Shown piece by piece: positions 1-11,009 of a stretch of 64,000 nucleotides of DNA. The stretch comes from Holtermannia corniformis (Eukaryota; Basidiomycota; Tremellomycetes; Holtermanniales), in assembly GCA_001599935.1 (NCBI GenBank), contig BCIJ01000006.1:62001-126000 (forward strand), in the 5' to 3' direction. Every line of letters starts with the position of its first letter. The stretch's first letter is position 1. The translations under genes were made by a program, and so were the position numbers. The notes below the pieces were generated by a model. The model was not told where the DNA came from, did not search any database, and worked only from the letters and a program-made list of their open reading frames with translations.

Positions 1-3000
1 ATCTGCGTTGCCGTCGACTGGATAAAGGCATCGACAGCGCGCGCTAAGCGGTATGAGCACTGCATCTTGCCGCAATGCGGTCAACTCACAGTCCCTAATG
101 AGCTGTAGCTCTTGCTCAGTCTTATTGGCCTTGTCCTGCACTTCCAGGCCGGCAACAATGGCCATCTGAGCTCCATCATACGTCTCAGCGTGGGTTACAG
201 CATTGTAATCCGAGCTGTCCTTGTCCGCAACCCAGCCGTGAACAAGAGGCACCCCGCAGCGCTCGAAGATGGCCAGTTCCCCGGCGTCACCCGTGCCCTT
301 GAAGGACCAAATATCGCGGAAGGCGATATCGACGTGGAGACCCTGCGTCATGGACGGTAAGATAGACAGGGCAGATTCAAGGGAGAGAGAAGTCTTGTCA
401 GATGGTCTCGAGATCAAGAAGTCAGCTATGAGTGCCGAGAGGTAGCGGTAGTCGACGACTTGACGGGATTGGGGCGTGATGTGGATTGAACCTCGCAGGA
501 TTAGAATGTTGGCTGCAATCGTTTAGCCTTGCATCGTCAGCCTCCTTGGACTCACCTAACGCAAGCAAACTGCATGGCCCATTTGCGTCCTGAATGAGGA
601 TCTTGGCGGTCCTCCTCTCTCCACCAACTCGTGGATCCGGCCAAGTAATCTCCTTGAGCTGCCAGGAGCCCTCTCCGCTCTGGGGCGTAGCAGGTGACTG
701 AGACTGCGGCGCATCTACGACAGAAGCTGAAGCCGGTCGCTCTGAAGGCACCGTCCCTTGATGCTCGTTAGAGTCTGACTCAACGACTGGGCATCCTCTT
801 CAGCTAATGACAACAAGTGCGGGGAGATTTACCTGAAATAGATGGCAACTCGACTGAAGGCTGCGTTGCCTCCGTTGTGTCATGCTCGACAGCGAGGCCG
901 AGAACGGGAGTTCGTCCAGTCGGTAAAGATGTAGCTGCGGCCTCGTCGCTACTCTCGGCAGTGCCAGTGATTGGTGGGAGAGATTGCAGCTGAGTCTTCA
1001 GATTCCGGACCTCCTTTGTGTTGGACGACTGAGACTCGACTGCAGGTTTGATCAGGGAAGCATCACCAGAGCTTGAGTCTGATCCCGCCGATCAGCTTTG
1101 TCATTGCATCTCACGAGAGACTCGCCTTGGTGATCCACAGTTGCGAGGCGATCCGATAGATGAGATTCATCTCGTAACGGTGCCTAATAGAACAGGACAA
1201 GGATAACGGCAAAAGCAAGCACGAGATCCAACGTCAATGAACGTTCACGCGTCACAGGTTCAGAAGCAAGCACCTCTTTGTCCATCTCCTCGTTGTCTGG
1301 CGTTGCCGATGGCTGTTCTGCGGTGACCGACATCGCCTTGGCGGCCGCGTCGCCTTCCTCTTGACTTGTGTCTTGGCGGGGCTCCTCGGGGAAACCGGCA
1401 TCCCGATCGAGGTTGTCGGCTGGAATGGGTCCGGCAGGCTCTGAGGCTTCTGTTGATGAAGACACCCCCCGGTCGCCGAGAGCCTGAGCAATTGGCGATG
1501 CAGATGCTACTTCAGGTACCGCGACCGGTGCATCTTCGACCACAGCAGCAATTGTTGCTGCGTCAATACCGTCAGTATCCCTCGTCAACATCATTATTCG
1601 GCTTACCTTGGACGAGGTCCACTCCGACACCACCATCGCCCTCCAAGGTATCCGGTCCTGCGGCGACTTCGACGCCTGTGGACTTGGACGCCTTTGGCAA
1701 AACGTTCACACGGAGACCGCGATCCGAACTGCCAGCGACGGTGGCTTCTTCGTGCGAAGCGGGTATGTCGAATTGCTCGACAGGGTCGTTCGACGGCACC
1801 ATGACATCCGTCGCGATATCCGGCGACAAGACTTGAGTAGCCAAACTCTCGTCCGACTCTTCTGCACCCTTCAGAGTGTGTTCATCATCGCCAGCCGTCT
1901 TCGAAGTGTGGCCTTCTGAAATTCGCGCTGCTGCGCTGTGCACCTCGTAGTCGGTCTCTTTGGGTGCGGATTGAAGCACAACGTCGCGCCCATCACTCTC
2001 GAGGGGCTCTGCAATGCTGCGCGGCGCGGAGTCGTCATCGAGGCTTTCGGCTGGCTGCGTGACTAGGATGGCAGAGTCGGAATCACCCTGCGACTCGTGA
2101 ACGTTACCATGGTGCTTGCTGTCTTCTTCCGGGAGCTCGGGCGCGCTTTTCTGACCTGGTGCGTCGTCGACCGCTTTCGACGGGACGATGCTGTGTTCCA
2201 CCAGGTGCACTTCAATAGGTGAAAGGAGCACCTCCTCAGCCATGCGCTCAGCGAGCGCTTTTGTGGCGCTCGCATGATCAACAGGCTCTTTTGCATCGTC
2301 CCTGAGGGACGGCAATGGCTCACTGTCGACTTTGAGTACTGCCTTTGTCTCGTTTGAAGGTAAAGGCACATCGGCGTCGCCTGCCACGGAAGTGTCTGGC
2401 TCTGGCTTCACGCTACTGCTTTCTGCAAAGGCAGTAGCTATGGGCGAGAGGCCTCTGGCCGGCTCGTCAGGCGAATCGCTGACAGCACCCTCTTCAGCTG
2501 AAGCAGCGATTGACTCCAGACATGCCTCGTCCACGCGGGTTTGCACTTCAGAACCCACTTCCGGTTCTTCGGCTGGTCGTTCGCCCGTCTCTGCAAGCAC
2601 CTCCCCGTCGTTTGCAGCTTCGACCAGCTGATATCCTGGTGTGTGAAGCACCTCTTCACCCTGTGGTTCGGGTGCCGCGCCTGTGGCTTGCGACGCAATG
2701 GGGTCGGCATCGAGTTGCTCTGTCAAGTCCGGGGCCTCGCGAGTATCGGCCCGCAAATTGGCTGCAGCCTGGAGATCCGCGTACTCTACTCCTTCAATGT
2801 TTGCAGGAGCCTCCGACTCCCGCGTGTTGCCTGTGGTAGCGTCCTGGACCAATTCGGCCACCTCGATAAGCGCTGATTTGTCGGTGGCGGACGGCTCCTC
2901 ATGAGGTTCATCTGCCAATGGGGAAGACAGCGGCAGTGGCTCTGGCACTTGCTGCTCAGTCTTTGGTAGCAGCTCAGGTTCTTCGATCGCTAGCGCCGCC

Positions 3001-6000
3001 TGATTGCGAGCAGCCTCAACAACAGCCGCTGACGTGTCAAGCGCTGGCATTGATTCTTCGACCGGGAGTGTCGGTGACTCAGTCGCTGCAAAAAGAGGGG
3101 TGGGTAGAGCTTCGACTGGAGGCACTGCTGGCTCGGGATCCTCTGTAGGCGCAAGTGGCGGTGATTGCGGGCTCGCGACTGAAGTCCTGTCTCCAATGAT
3201 GTCGGTTGAGACAGCTGCTCTCGAATGTCAGATCACTTCAGTTGGCAAAGCTACTATTGCGCACCTGGTTCAGTATCAAATGCTGCTACGGGTATGTCGC
3301 CGCTTGCTTCGAGCTCGCCCGTTTGCTTGAGGTCGCCGTCTTGATCTTTGTTAGATGACGACGCGGCTTGGTCAATGGACAGCTCGGCCGACGAAGTAGC
3401 CGAGTCAAGTCGGGGTCCTGAATCGACGACTGCAGAAGTGGCAAGGTCTTGTGCTTCTGCGAGTGGAGGCGAAGCCTCGTAGCCCTGATCGTCCAGCGCG
3501 ACGGCGTCGCGAACAGAGTTGAAGCTAGGTCCAGTAGTCGCGATATCATCTGCCGTCGCCTCTCCGTCTTGTGTAGTAACAAGTCGCGGCGAATCGTGCT
3601 GTGTTTCGACGGGCTGGTCTGAGCCGTCGATAGCTTCAGCGTCATGGGCTACGTCCTTCTCATGAGTCGTCTCGACCTGTGGCTGCAGTTGCGCTTCGCT
3701 GTCTTCCGGCTTGATTGACTCAACGGTCGGCGCTTGTGGTGCGCTCGGTGCCTCTTGCACTTCATGCGCCTCGTCCTGGTCAACAGGGGTCGGGTCACGA
3801 ATCTCCGTGTCTGGTTCGTTTTCAGCACTGTCGATTGTAGCCTCGCTCGGCTGTTGTGCATGTGCTGTGATCGTGACGAGAGCAATCTCCGTCGCTGAAC
3901 GTCCGTCAGGTATCCTCTTCGATCGCATGCTGTACGTACGATCCGGTAGTTCTGGTACATCGGCCGCCTCGGCTGCAGGCGCTGCGACGGCACCGGACGC
4001 GTCCTCCCAGGGAAGTACCGCAATCTCGGCCGCAGCTGCCTCTTCACTTGCCGGGAAGGCTGACAATTCGTCCTTTACGTCGGCTGTGGCAACAACATGA
4101 TCATTGTCCGAGGGAAGCACGGCATCTTCCTGGATGATAGCAGTTTCGATGCCGATGTTCGCACCGACGTCGCTCGAGCCGTCCCCTTGGTCACCACCGG
4201 TTTGACCTTCGATGTCTGCAGCAACAGAGGTTGCCTGATCCTCTCTTGTCGGTACAACCTGAGTGGCTTCTGAGTTAACGGCTGAATCAATCTCATCTGC
4301 GGCGGTCGCTGCGCTTGTTAGTATTGCCTTCCCAAGGAGCTCAGCAATCACCTTCGCTTGCCAACGCTGTAGCTTGCCGGGGAACCAGCTCTTCGTCTGC
4401 CGTACTCGCGTCTGAAACATCCCCAATTGCAGGAGCGTTTGCCGCAGGCTTCATCGAGGAATCATCCTGTTCGAGCTGATCCGCCGTTCTTTGCTCTGAC
4501 TGTACGGGTTGCTCCGCGTCATCCAGGGGTTGCGCCTCCGACGCTGAGTCCGGCTCGTCTACTATGTCTGTAAGTGGAGTACCTGTAATTGGACAGTTGA
4601 GGCGACGCACGGATCGGGGGGCTCTCTGCCGGCGGATGAGGTGTCGCGCTCTGTATCTCGACGAGTGAATCATCTTCATTGGCAAGGGGCGATGCGTCCA
4701 CTTCTGACGACTGATTGACATGTGAGGGGTTCTCCAGATCCTTTCCAGTGGGGGGCTCGTCTGTGCCATCCTGCTTGTGATCGCTTGCAGGGTCCCCTCC
4801 GACTGGAGCTGGCTCGACATCGCTCGTATCAGACGCTGGAGTGACCGCATGTTCAGTCTCTGAACCCAAAACCTTGCTCTACTCACTTTCTGCAGATGTT
4901 CTCGCAGCAGGATGGGGATCAGAGTCCTCTCCAGCTTCGTCGCCAACCTCGCTGTGGTCATCCGTCACTTCTGTCACGTCTGTGTCCGCTTCTTGAGTAA
5001 CTTGCGGTACAGCAATTTGGGCAGCTACTTCGACGTCGACTGGCGAAGAAAGGTCTTCGACGCGCGGAGTAGTGTCACGACCAGCAACGTCGTGCTCGTC
5101 TGCGATTGGCGCAGTCACCGCAACGGGTTCTGCCTCGCCGTGGCTGGGGTCGGCAGCCGTTAGTTGCTCGCTAGGATCCGCTGATAGTGGCTTGAGTTCA
5201 TCATCGGCAGGTGAGATCGCCATTGGCGCCTCCGTAGCCTCTGATAACGCCACTTCGCCTGTTGCTGCAGCCGCGGGTGTATCCTCGACAGTCGTTACTG
5301 GCTCTTGCTTCTCCTCGCCTGCACCGAGTGCCCCAGTCAAGATAGTCGTGGAGAGGCTTGTAGGTGCTGCAAAATCAAGCTGGGTAGCGAGCTCGTCGAT
5401 TGCTGATACTTCGTTTTTGTCGGTGGCTGGAGGCGCCTCTTGTACCTCTGCAGCGAGCGCAACATCTGACGGAGTTGGGACTTCGTCACCGGTTTCGGAT
5501 TGACTAGAGACTTCGCCGCCGGCAGGTTGGGTACCATCGTTGTCACTGGGGACTGCAGCTAACGCAGGCGCTTCTGGTGTTGCCACATCAACTGCGTCGG
5601 TCGAGAGAGGCGTCGAATTTACCGGCGCAGAGTCTTCGACCTCTGGCGTCTCGCTCGGGGGCGTTGCTGCGCGCTCGATGGTCTCACTGAGATCGACCTG
5701 GGCGTTGTCAGGTTCTGGCAAGACCTCCGTGGCGGGCTGAGCGGGAGACTCAGGAGCCACGTCTGTGGGTGCCGCTGCATCGTTGGCTTGCTCATTGCCA
5801 TTGTCGGACGAGCCGACAGCTTGGTCTTCCAGGAGCTCGGCGGAGGTCTCGACGTGCTCACTGACCGCCGCAACAGAAGCGCTCAGCTCTTCGACGGGGC
5901 TAGCCCTAGCCGGAGAGTCATCGTGGTCCGGCGGGAAGTCCGGTGAATTGTCTTTTGGAGGTAGCTCTTCGTCCAGTGTAGTGACTTGCGTCTGGTTCTC

Positions 6001-7374
6001 AGCTGATAAAGACACACGTTAGTCTCGTTGGGAGGCCCGATCATGGTCGTTCCCTCACCTTCAGACACTTGCTCCGACTCTTTGGCAACACCAAAATGAT
6101 GTTCCTCTTCGGGGACGACATCCTCTTGATCGATTTCAGGCGCAGCGCGAGCCGGTGTGTCAAGCGCATCCGGCGCTTCCGCGGCAACCGGTTCAGGCTG
6201 CTGGTTCGGGCTATCCGTCTCCGAAGACTGCAAGACAGCTTCCCGAGGGCTGTCGATATCGCCGGACGATTGCGACGTCTGTTCAGTTTCCGCGCCTGAA
6301 TTCAGGTCTTCAACAGGGGCCGACGTGGTCACAGACAATGTCGGCCGTTCGGGCGATTCTGCTTCGTCGAGCTGTTGCGCTGCTTCTGGAGCAGTGCTGG
6401 CGGTGTCATCGACAGGCGCCGGGGTGATGAGCTCTGCGGGTGTTTCGTCCTGGGCAGCGCCACCTTTTTTCTGTGGTGCAGCAGTTTCGTCCTCGGTGGA
6501 CTCCTTGGCAGGCTCTGACGTTGATGTGGCTCCAAGGTCAGCAGTCGACGATGACGTCTCGTCTTCGATTGGTGCAGGTGTCGATGTCTGCTCCCCCGCA
6601 GCCTCGTACGAAGCTGGAGTATTTTCGGACTGTTCGTCTTGGGTCGAAACCGTGACGGGGCTTGGAGCTTCTACGGCTGCAACTTCGATGTCTGTTGACT
6701 TGTGGTTTTCGTCATGATGTGTTTCGGGTTCTTCTACCTCGAGTGAGAGAGGCGCTCCACCCTTGGGGCTTTCGGCGGGCAGTGAGGCAGAATCGCCCTC
6801 GTGGGCAACGCGGGCAGTGCCACTCGCGAGCACCTCCGAAGACTCAGCCTGGTCCTGGGCACGTACTGAATCATCATCGGGCCTGACCACCTCGATAGAT
6901 GTGGTAGGCGCTGAGGTTTCCTCCGCCGTTTCCACAACGTCTCCTGACGCAGTCCTTGAGGCGGCTTTGGGAATGTCGCTCGCGAGCGTCTGGGGTGTGT
7001 GCGCTAGCGAAGAAGTTACGATGTCCTCTCCTTGGAGGTCTTCGTCTTTTAGCTCGACGGCGACGGCTGGAGGGGTTGCCGCCACCTGAGCAGTGTCTTC
7101 AACCATGAAGTCGTTTTTGGCCACCTCGTCTAGCTCTTGCGGCTGAACGTTTGCAGCCAGCTTATGGACATCACCGATATCCTCTACGGAGCCACAGTCA
7201 GCTCCCAACATTATTGTGGCGACTTCAAGGCTTACCTGCAGAAATAGAGGGGCACTGGCTGTCAGCACCGACGGGGGTGGTGATAGGGGTAGTTTCTGAA
7301 TTATCTTCCTGCCCTTCAGGCGCGGGGAGAGCAATCGCCTCCGGCTGGACCTTTGGCGACGCTGTTTCACTCAT
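1..7374 (-). CDS. Giant acidic disordered protein with C-terminal MINDY deubiquitinase domain (3' partial)
   Basis: MINDY enzymes are cysteine deubiquitinases that prefer K48-linked chains. The domain starts near 650 with WQLKEITWP and has the catalytic-cysteine motif DANGPCSLLAL. After a short intron (about 515-560) it continues with ANILILRG, LPSMTQGLHVDIAF and GVPLVHGWV, then leaves the window. Upstream on the same strand lie seven or more long exons, extremely rich in E, D, A, P, S, T and V and almost without Lys/Arg, starting at ATG 7374 (MSETASPKVQPEAIALP). Clear introns include 7184-7235, 6003-6058, about 4355-4398 and about 1573-1611, and most junctions are phase 1. The link between the acidic part and MINDY (1085-1260) is inferred: the MINDY frame has no usable ATG of its own. 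The alternative is two adjacent genes. The reading frame is also open upstream to 7659. MINDY identity is secure; the single-gene model is moderate. Confidence 0.72.
1184..1256 (-). other. Pyrimidine-rich probable intron that mimics a C-terminal membrane anchor
   Basis: Read straight through, the acidic frame would end here in a hydrophobic tail (LTLDLVLAFAVILVLFY then stop TAG). The same DNA reads as a pyrimidine tract ending TTCTATTAG, a textbook acceptor, after a branch-like CATTGAC. If spliced from the donor GTGACG near 1256, the next exon reads APLRDESHLSDRLATVDHQGESL in phase and can continue into the frame that leads to MINDY. I therefore read the tail as intron. The donor is not a strong consensus, so a genuine tail-anchored protein ending at 1184 remains possible. 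Confidence 0.45.
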
Positions 7375-8079
7375 CGTGGGTCGTTGCTCGGGATCGTAGG
7401 TCGTGAAAAGTCGTAATAGCTCGTAACGGACAAACTGTGCGCTAGCGTTCAGCACCGACTTGTGAGCACACGGGTAAGGTCTACCCCGCGGTCTTTGCTC
7501 ACTTATAGGTCCTGACGGTTGTCTGGGCTCTGCGTGTGCGTTAGGTCTCTCGCCGTGCTGAGGCAGGAGATGAGTGAAAACTTGGAAAGCTAGCTGGCCC
7601 ATCGCAAACTCAGGGTCAGCGGTGTCTGTGCCGATCAGCCTCCTGTACACGGCAAACACGTTTGAAGGGCGTGTTGGGCGCTACGCCCCGTCAGTGCTTG
7701 TCACGTCCAGGAAAAGGTAGTTTGTACCAAACGGCCAGCTACTTTGCCCGCAGCCTGCGCCGCTTCTGTGCTGACGCCCGGACACTAGAGGCAAGCCGAT
7801 TGATGCCCGACGAGATGCGACGAGCCGAACACGATGCATGAAATGAACTCTTCGCCCACTGGCTGTACTGTTTTGTCATCAGAGCTCGTCTCCCCGTCTT
7901 TGCAGCTTGCTGAGTTCACAGTCACCCAGAGCTTGCCGGTCCGAATCGCTGGAATCCGCCACGCTCGGCGGCCATGCTGACAAAACCGGCGAGGCTTGCC
8001 ACTGAACCACGCGACGCAAATCAATAATGTCCATCGATGGTCGCCATCGTCCCATCTCTCTTCAACACCAATCTCCAGC
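7375..8079. other. Divergent intergenic region
   Basis: It separates the acidic/MINDY gene (-) from the RTA1-like gene (+), so both promoters should be here. The frame of the acidic gene stays open upstream to 7659, so its 5' exon could be longer than annotated. I see no convincing TATA box, repeat or RNA gene. Confidence 0.4.
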
Positions 8080-9370
8080 ATGCGGGATATCAAGAGGATT
8101 GCGGTGTCGGCTGCTGCGCTCGCGTGTGCACTGCTGCCAGTGGTCGCTGCTGCACAGTCCAAGTTCTGCCCTGATGACCCTTTCGTACGTGTTATGGAGC
8201 AGTTGTTGCGAAATAGGCTGACAGCAAGCGATAGGCCGATCCTGCGAATGACCTGTGAGTGAATGTTACCCAGTCTGCGGTCGGTGCTGACTCGTATACT
8301 AGTTGCAACCCCCTTCGCTACATCCCATCGCTGCCGTTGGCGATTGCATCTCTAACTCTGTACTTCATCGTGGCCATTTTGCTCACTATCCGTGGGTCAA
8401 CCTACTGTTAGTGTTTATACAAGACTGACTCGTCACAGAGCTTGTCCGATATGGAGCCAAGTACATGCTCTGCCTTGTCATTGGCGCCTATTTCGAGGCG
8501 CTTGGCCTCGCGCTCCGCATCCCATTTCGTAAAGACCCGCACAGTTCAGGCCTCTACATTGTATTGTATCTGTTCATCGTCCTCAGGTCAGTCTAGTCAT
8601 TCACATCGGTGCACCTGCTGATCGAAATGATGCAGCCCCTGCGCTTTCCTTGCGGCCGACTACATCTTGCTCGGTCGTATTGTCCGCCACCTGGACGCCG
8701 CACACCACTTGAAACCGATCAAGCCCGAAAAGATCAGCTGGATCTTTGTTGGCAGTGACATCTTCACGTTCCTCATCCAAGCCGCAGGTGGCGGGCTCAG
8801 CACTTCGCACGAGACCAAGACGCGCAACACGGGTGCCAAGATCTTCTTGGCGGGCATCGCACTGCAGATGGTCTCGTTCTTGTTCTTTACTGGTGTGTGG
8901 GCGCTGTTTGGCTACCGGGTGTGAGTGTCAGTCTGCCATCGCAGACCTGTTGCTGATATTCTACCTAAGGTACAAGCGCGATCAGGCTCTTTGGACGCGT
9001 CCAGGGTGGAAGCCGCTGTACTGGGCTTTGGGCGTGACATGTATCGGCTTCCTTGTCCGGTCATTCTACCGTACCGTGGAGCTCAGTGAAGGGTACGTCT
9101 TCAGCCATAGTTTTGACTGCGCTGACAAGCTGTAGCTACACTGGCCACCTCGCCACCCATGAAGTCTACTTTGCCGCCCTGGACACCTTGCCTCTCTTCC
9201 TCGCCATCTCGGTGTATACGTGGTACTGGCCTGGCAAATACCTCACGCTCGAGACCAAGGTTGTCTCGAGCAGCGGCATCGAAGCGCCTGTAGATGCGCC
9301 GACTAGTTCGTCGGGCACTTTGGCGCCGGCTGAGCCTGCGCAGCGGTCGATTGAGCTGCAGGAGAAGTAG
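8080..9370 (+). CDS. RTA1-family seven-helix membrane protein
   Basis: The RTA1/lipid-translocating-exporter-like family comprises fungal membrane proteins linked to resistance to amphiphilic toxins and to sphingoid-base handling. Seven exons fit by phase: 8080-8184, 8235-8254, 8303-8391, 8439-8586, 8636-8920, 8970-9092 and 9136-9370, giving 334 aa. The N terminus MRDIKRIAVSAAALACALLP looks like a signal peptide. Family hallmarks are CNPLRYIPSLPLAIASLTLY, the polar helix region GAYFEALGLALRI, SPCAFLAADYILLGR, TFLIQAAGGG, VRSFYRTVELSEGY and the last-helix HEVYFAALDTLPL. The C-terminal 50 residues are polar and cytosolic-like. Exon 2 is only 20 nt, yet it encodes the conserved ADPANDL join into CNPL. 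Substrate is not predictable from sequence. Confidence 0.93.
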
Positions 9371-9914
9371 AATGTTTGTAGCGAGTATAGCAGCAGTGAT
9401 GTGACTCTTGGGCGTCGAGAATACACCGTGACACCTAGCTGGACATCTCTCACACGCAACAACCACCTCATCCATCAAACGTTCACTAACCCCCTCAGCG
9501 CTCACCAAACTTCGCGCGCGTCGCTCTTGCTCTCTTCACCAACCCACCACAGCACTCCCCAGGCCAACCAAACCGCACCTTTTGTGCGATCCCCACGGTC
9601 GGGGGACCCTGCTACCGAGGCGAGCTTTTAGACAGGCTCGCCAGTGTCGGAGTTGCAGACGGAATCTCAAGAGGGCCTATTAATCGCTTGCAGGCTTGGT
9701 ATAAGACGGTCTGACGAGTTTCATGCATGGTCCACATCTATTAGCGTATGTTCTTAGCTCTTTTATGAATCATGTACAATTGTCAGCGTGCTCGATACTG
9801 TGGTCTTGCACCGCGCAGGAGCAACAAAGCTCGATTGCGGTTGAGAACGTGACTCGCACCTCCACCAGATCGTGACGCACGATGCCCGGCAGCTCTACTT
9901 GACTGCCTTCATCG
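9371..9914. other. Intergenic region, nothing recognised
   Basis: This holds the 3' region of the RTA1-like gene and the promoter of the DUF2237 gene. No ORF with coding character, RNA gene or repeat was seen. Confidence 0.4.
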
Positions 9915-10709
9915 ATGAAAGTCCTCAGCCGTTTACTAGGCCTTGCACTGCTTAGTACTCGTACCGCGTTCTCAGCACGTCACAAGCAAGAAGCACTTCA
10001 GCGGTTCGGCAGGATGGCCAGCACAACCAACGTTGACGAGAATCGACTCAATGGTGCGATCGATGTTGATGGGAGAAGACTAGGCTTACGATGGCAGTAC
10101 TGGGAGGAGAGCTCAAGGTGCACGGGACGGATCCCATGACAGGCTTCTTCCGGGATGGCAAGTGCTCGCCTTCGCCGCAGGTGAGCTCGATGTGGCTTAG
10201 ACGATCAGCCGGCTCATATACTGTACTAGGACCCGGGTCAGCACACGCTTGGTGGAATCTTGACGAAGGAGTTTCTCGAGTTTAGTAAGCAGCAAGGTAC
10301 GCGCAGTGTTACGCAGATCACAACGATGTTTGATACCCATCCTACAGGCAACGATCTCATGACACCTCGCGGTGGTTTCCCAGGCCTCAAGGAAGGATGC
10401 AGGTGGTGTTTATGCGTGGAAAGGTGAGTCAGCGGCGACGCTCAGTCTCAGGCTCGCAGGCGGTCACCCGTCTTCTTCCGCTGAATGCAGCGAGGATGTA
10501 ACACGAGCATGAGCTGACGTGTGACCAGATGGAAGGAGGCATTTCGCGCTTCTGACAAGCTTGGACCAAAGGTAGTCCCTGCGTACGTCCGCGCCCTACG
10601 CTGTACAAGCCGCCACTGACTTGTTGACAGCGTCGACTTGAACTCGACTTCGCTGTCAGTGTTGAAGAGCCTCAAGCTTGAAGACCTCCGTCGGTTCGAG
10701 GCAAAGTGA
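9915..10709 (+). CDS. DUF2237-domain protein
   Basis: Function unknown; DUF2237 is a short conserved domain shared by bacteria, plants and fungi. Exons 9915-10053, 10098-10180, 10230-10296, 10348-10423, 10529-10582 and 10631-10709 sum to exactly 165 codons plus stop. The domain is complete: NVLGGELKVHGTDPMTGFFR, DGKCSPSPQDPGQHTLGGIL, TKEFLEFSKQQGNDL, GGFPGLKEGCRWCLCVERW, and the C-terminal KLEDLRRF. The conserved Cys pair in RWCLC is present. An N-terminal stretch of about 40 residues (MKVLSRLLGLALLSTRTAFS) is hydrophobic then basic, and looks like an organelle or secretory leader; an internal Met (MASTTNVDEN) is an alternative start without it. The next gene starts 300 bp downstream on the same strand. 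Confidence 0.92.
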
Positions 10710-11009
10710 CGCTGTACGTGTAGCTATGATCGTTTTGATTCTGCCATGTATCATACCAACTACGCTCCGGGCTGTCCCTCAGCATCTCTGGCCGACGATT
10801 GTCCACAGGCGATGGAAGCCACTCTCGTCACTCGTGTACGTCATCCTTCGCGGAGGCCCTCGCTGCGCAGAGTTCGCTCTGGCGATCAACAGAGGCGAGG
10901 CGATCCAGAGAACCAGGGTCTGCGGCATCGACAGCGATTGGCTTGCTGCGAGAGTCGTAAGGCTAGACTGTCACAGGTTGCAACAACCTCTGCTTGCTAG
11001 CTGGTCGAC

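Noticed and set aside
1572..3125. Acidic frame 1572-3125 as a stand-alone gene
   Set aside because: It starts and ends at consensus splice sites in phase 1 with neighbouring acidic exons; no promoter or natural start seen.
4841..4872. 27-28-nt introns in the acidic gene (near 4855 and 4590)
   Set aside because: The shortest acceptor gives 27-28 nt, but a further in-phase acceptor gives about 51 and 43 nt with a better branch site, matching the local norm.
8255..8302. Direct splice of exon 1 of the RTA1 gene to 8303 using donor 8255 only
   Set aside because: Wrong phase: gives FATPFATS instead of CNPLRYIP. The 20-nt exon 8235-8254 is required.
9101..9508. Minus-strand ORFs opposite the RTA1-like gene's 3' end
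   Set aside because: Shadow frames of a clearly coding exon; no recognisable motif.
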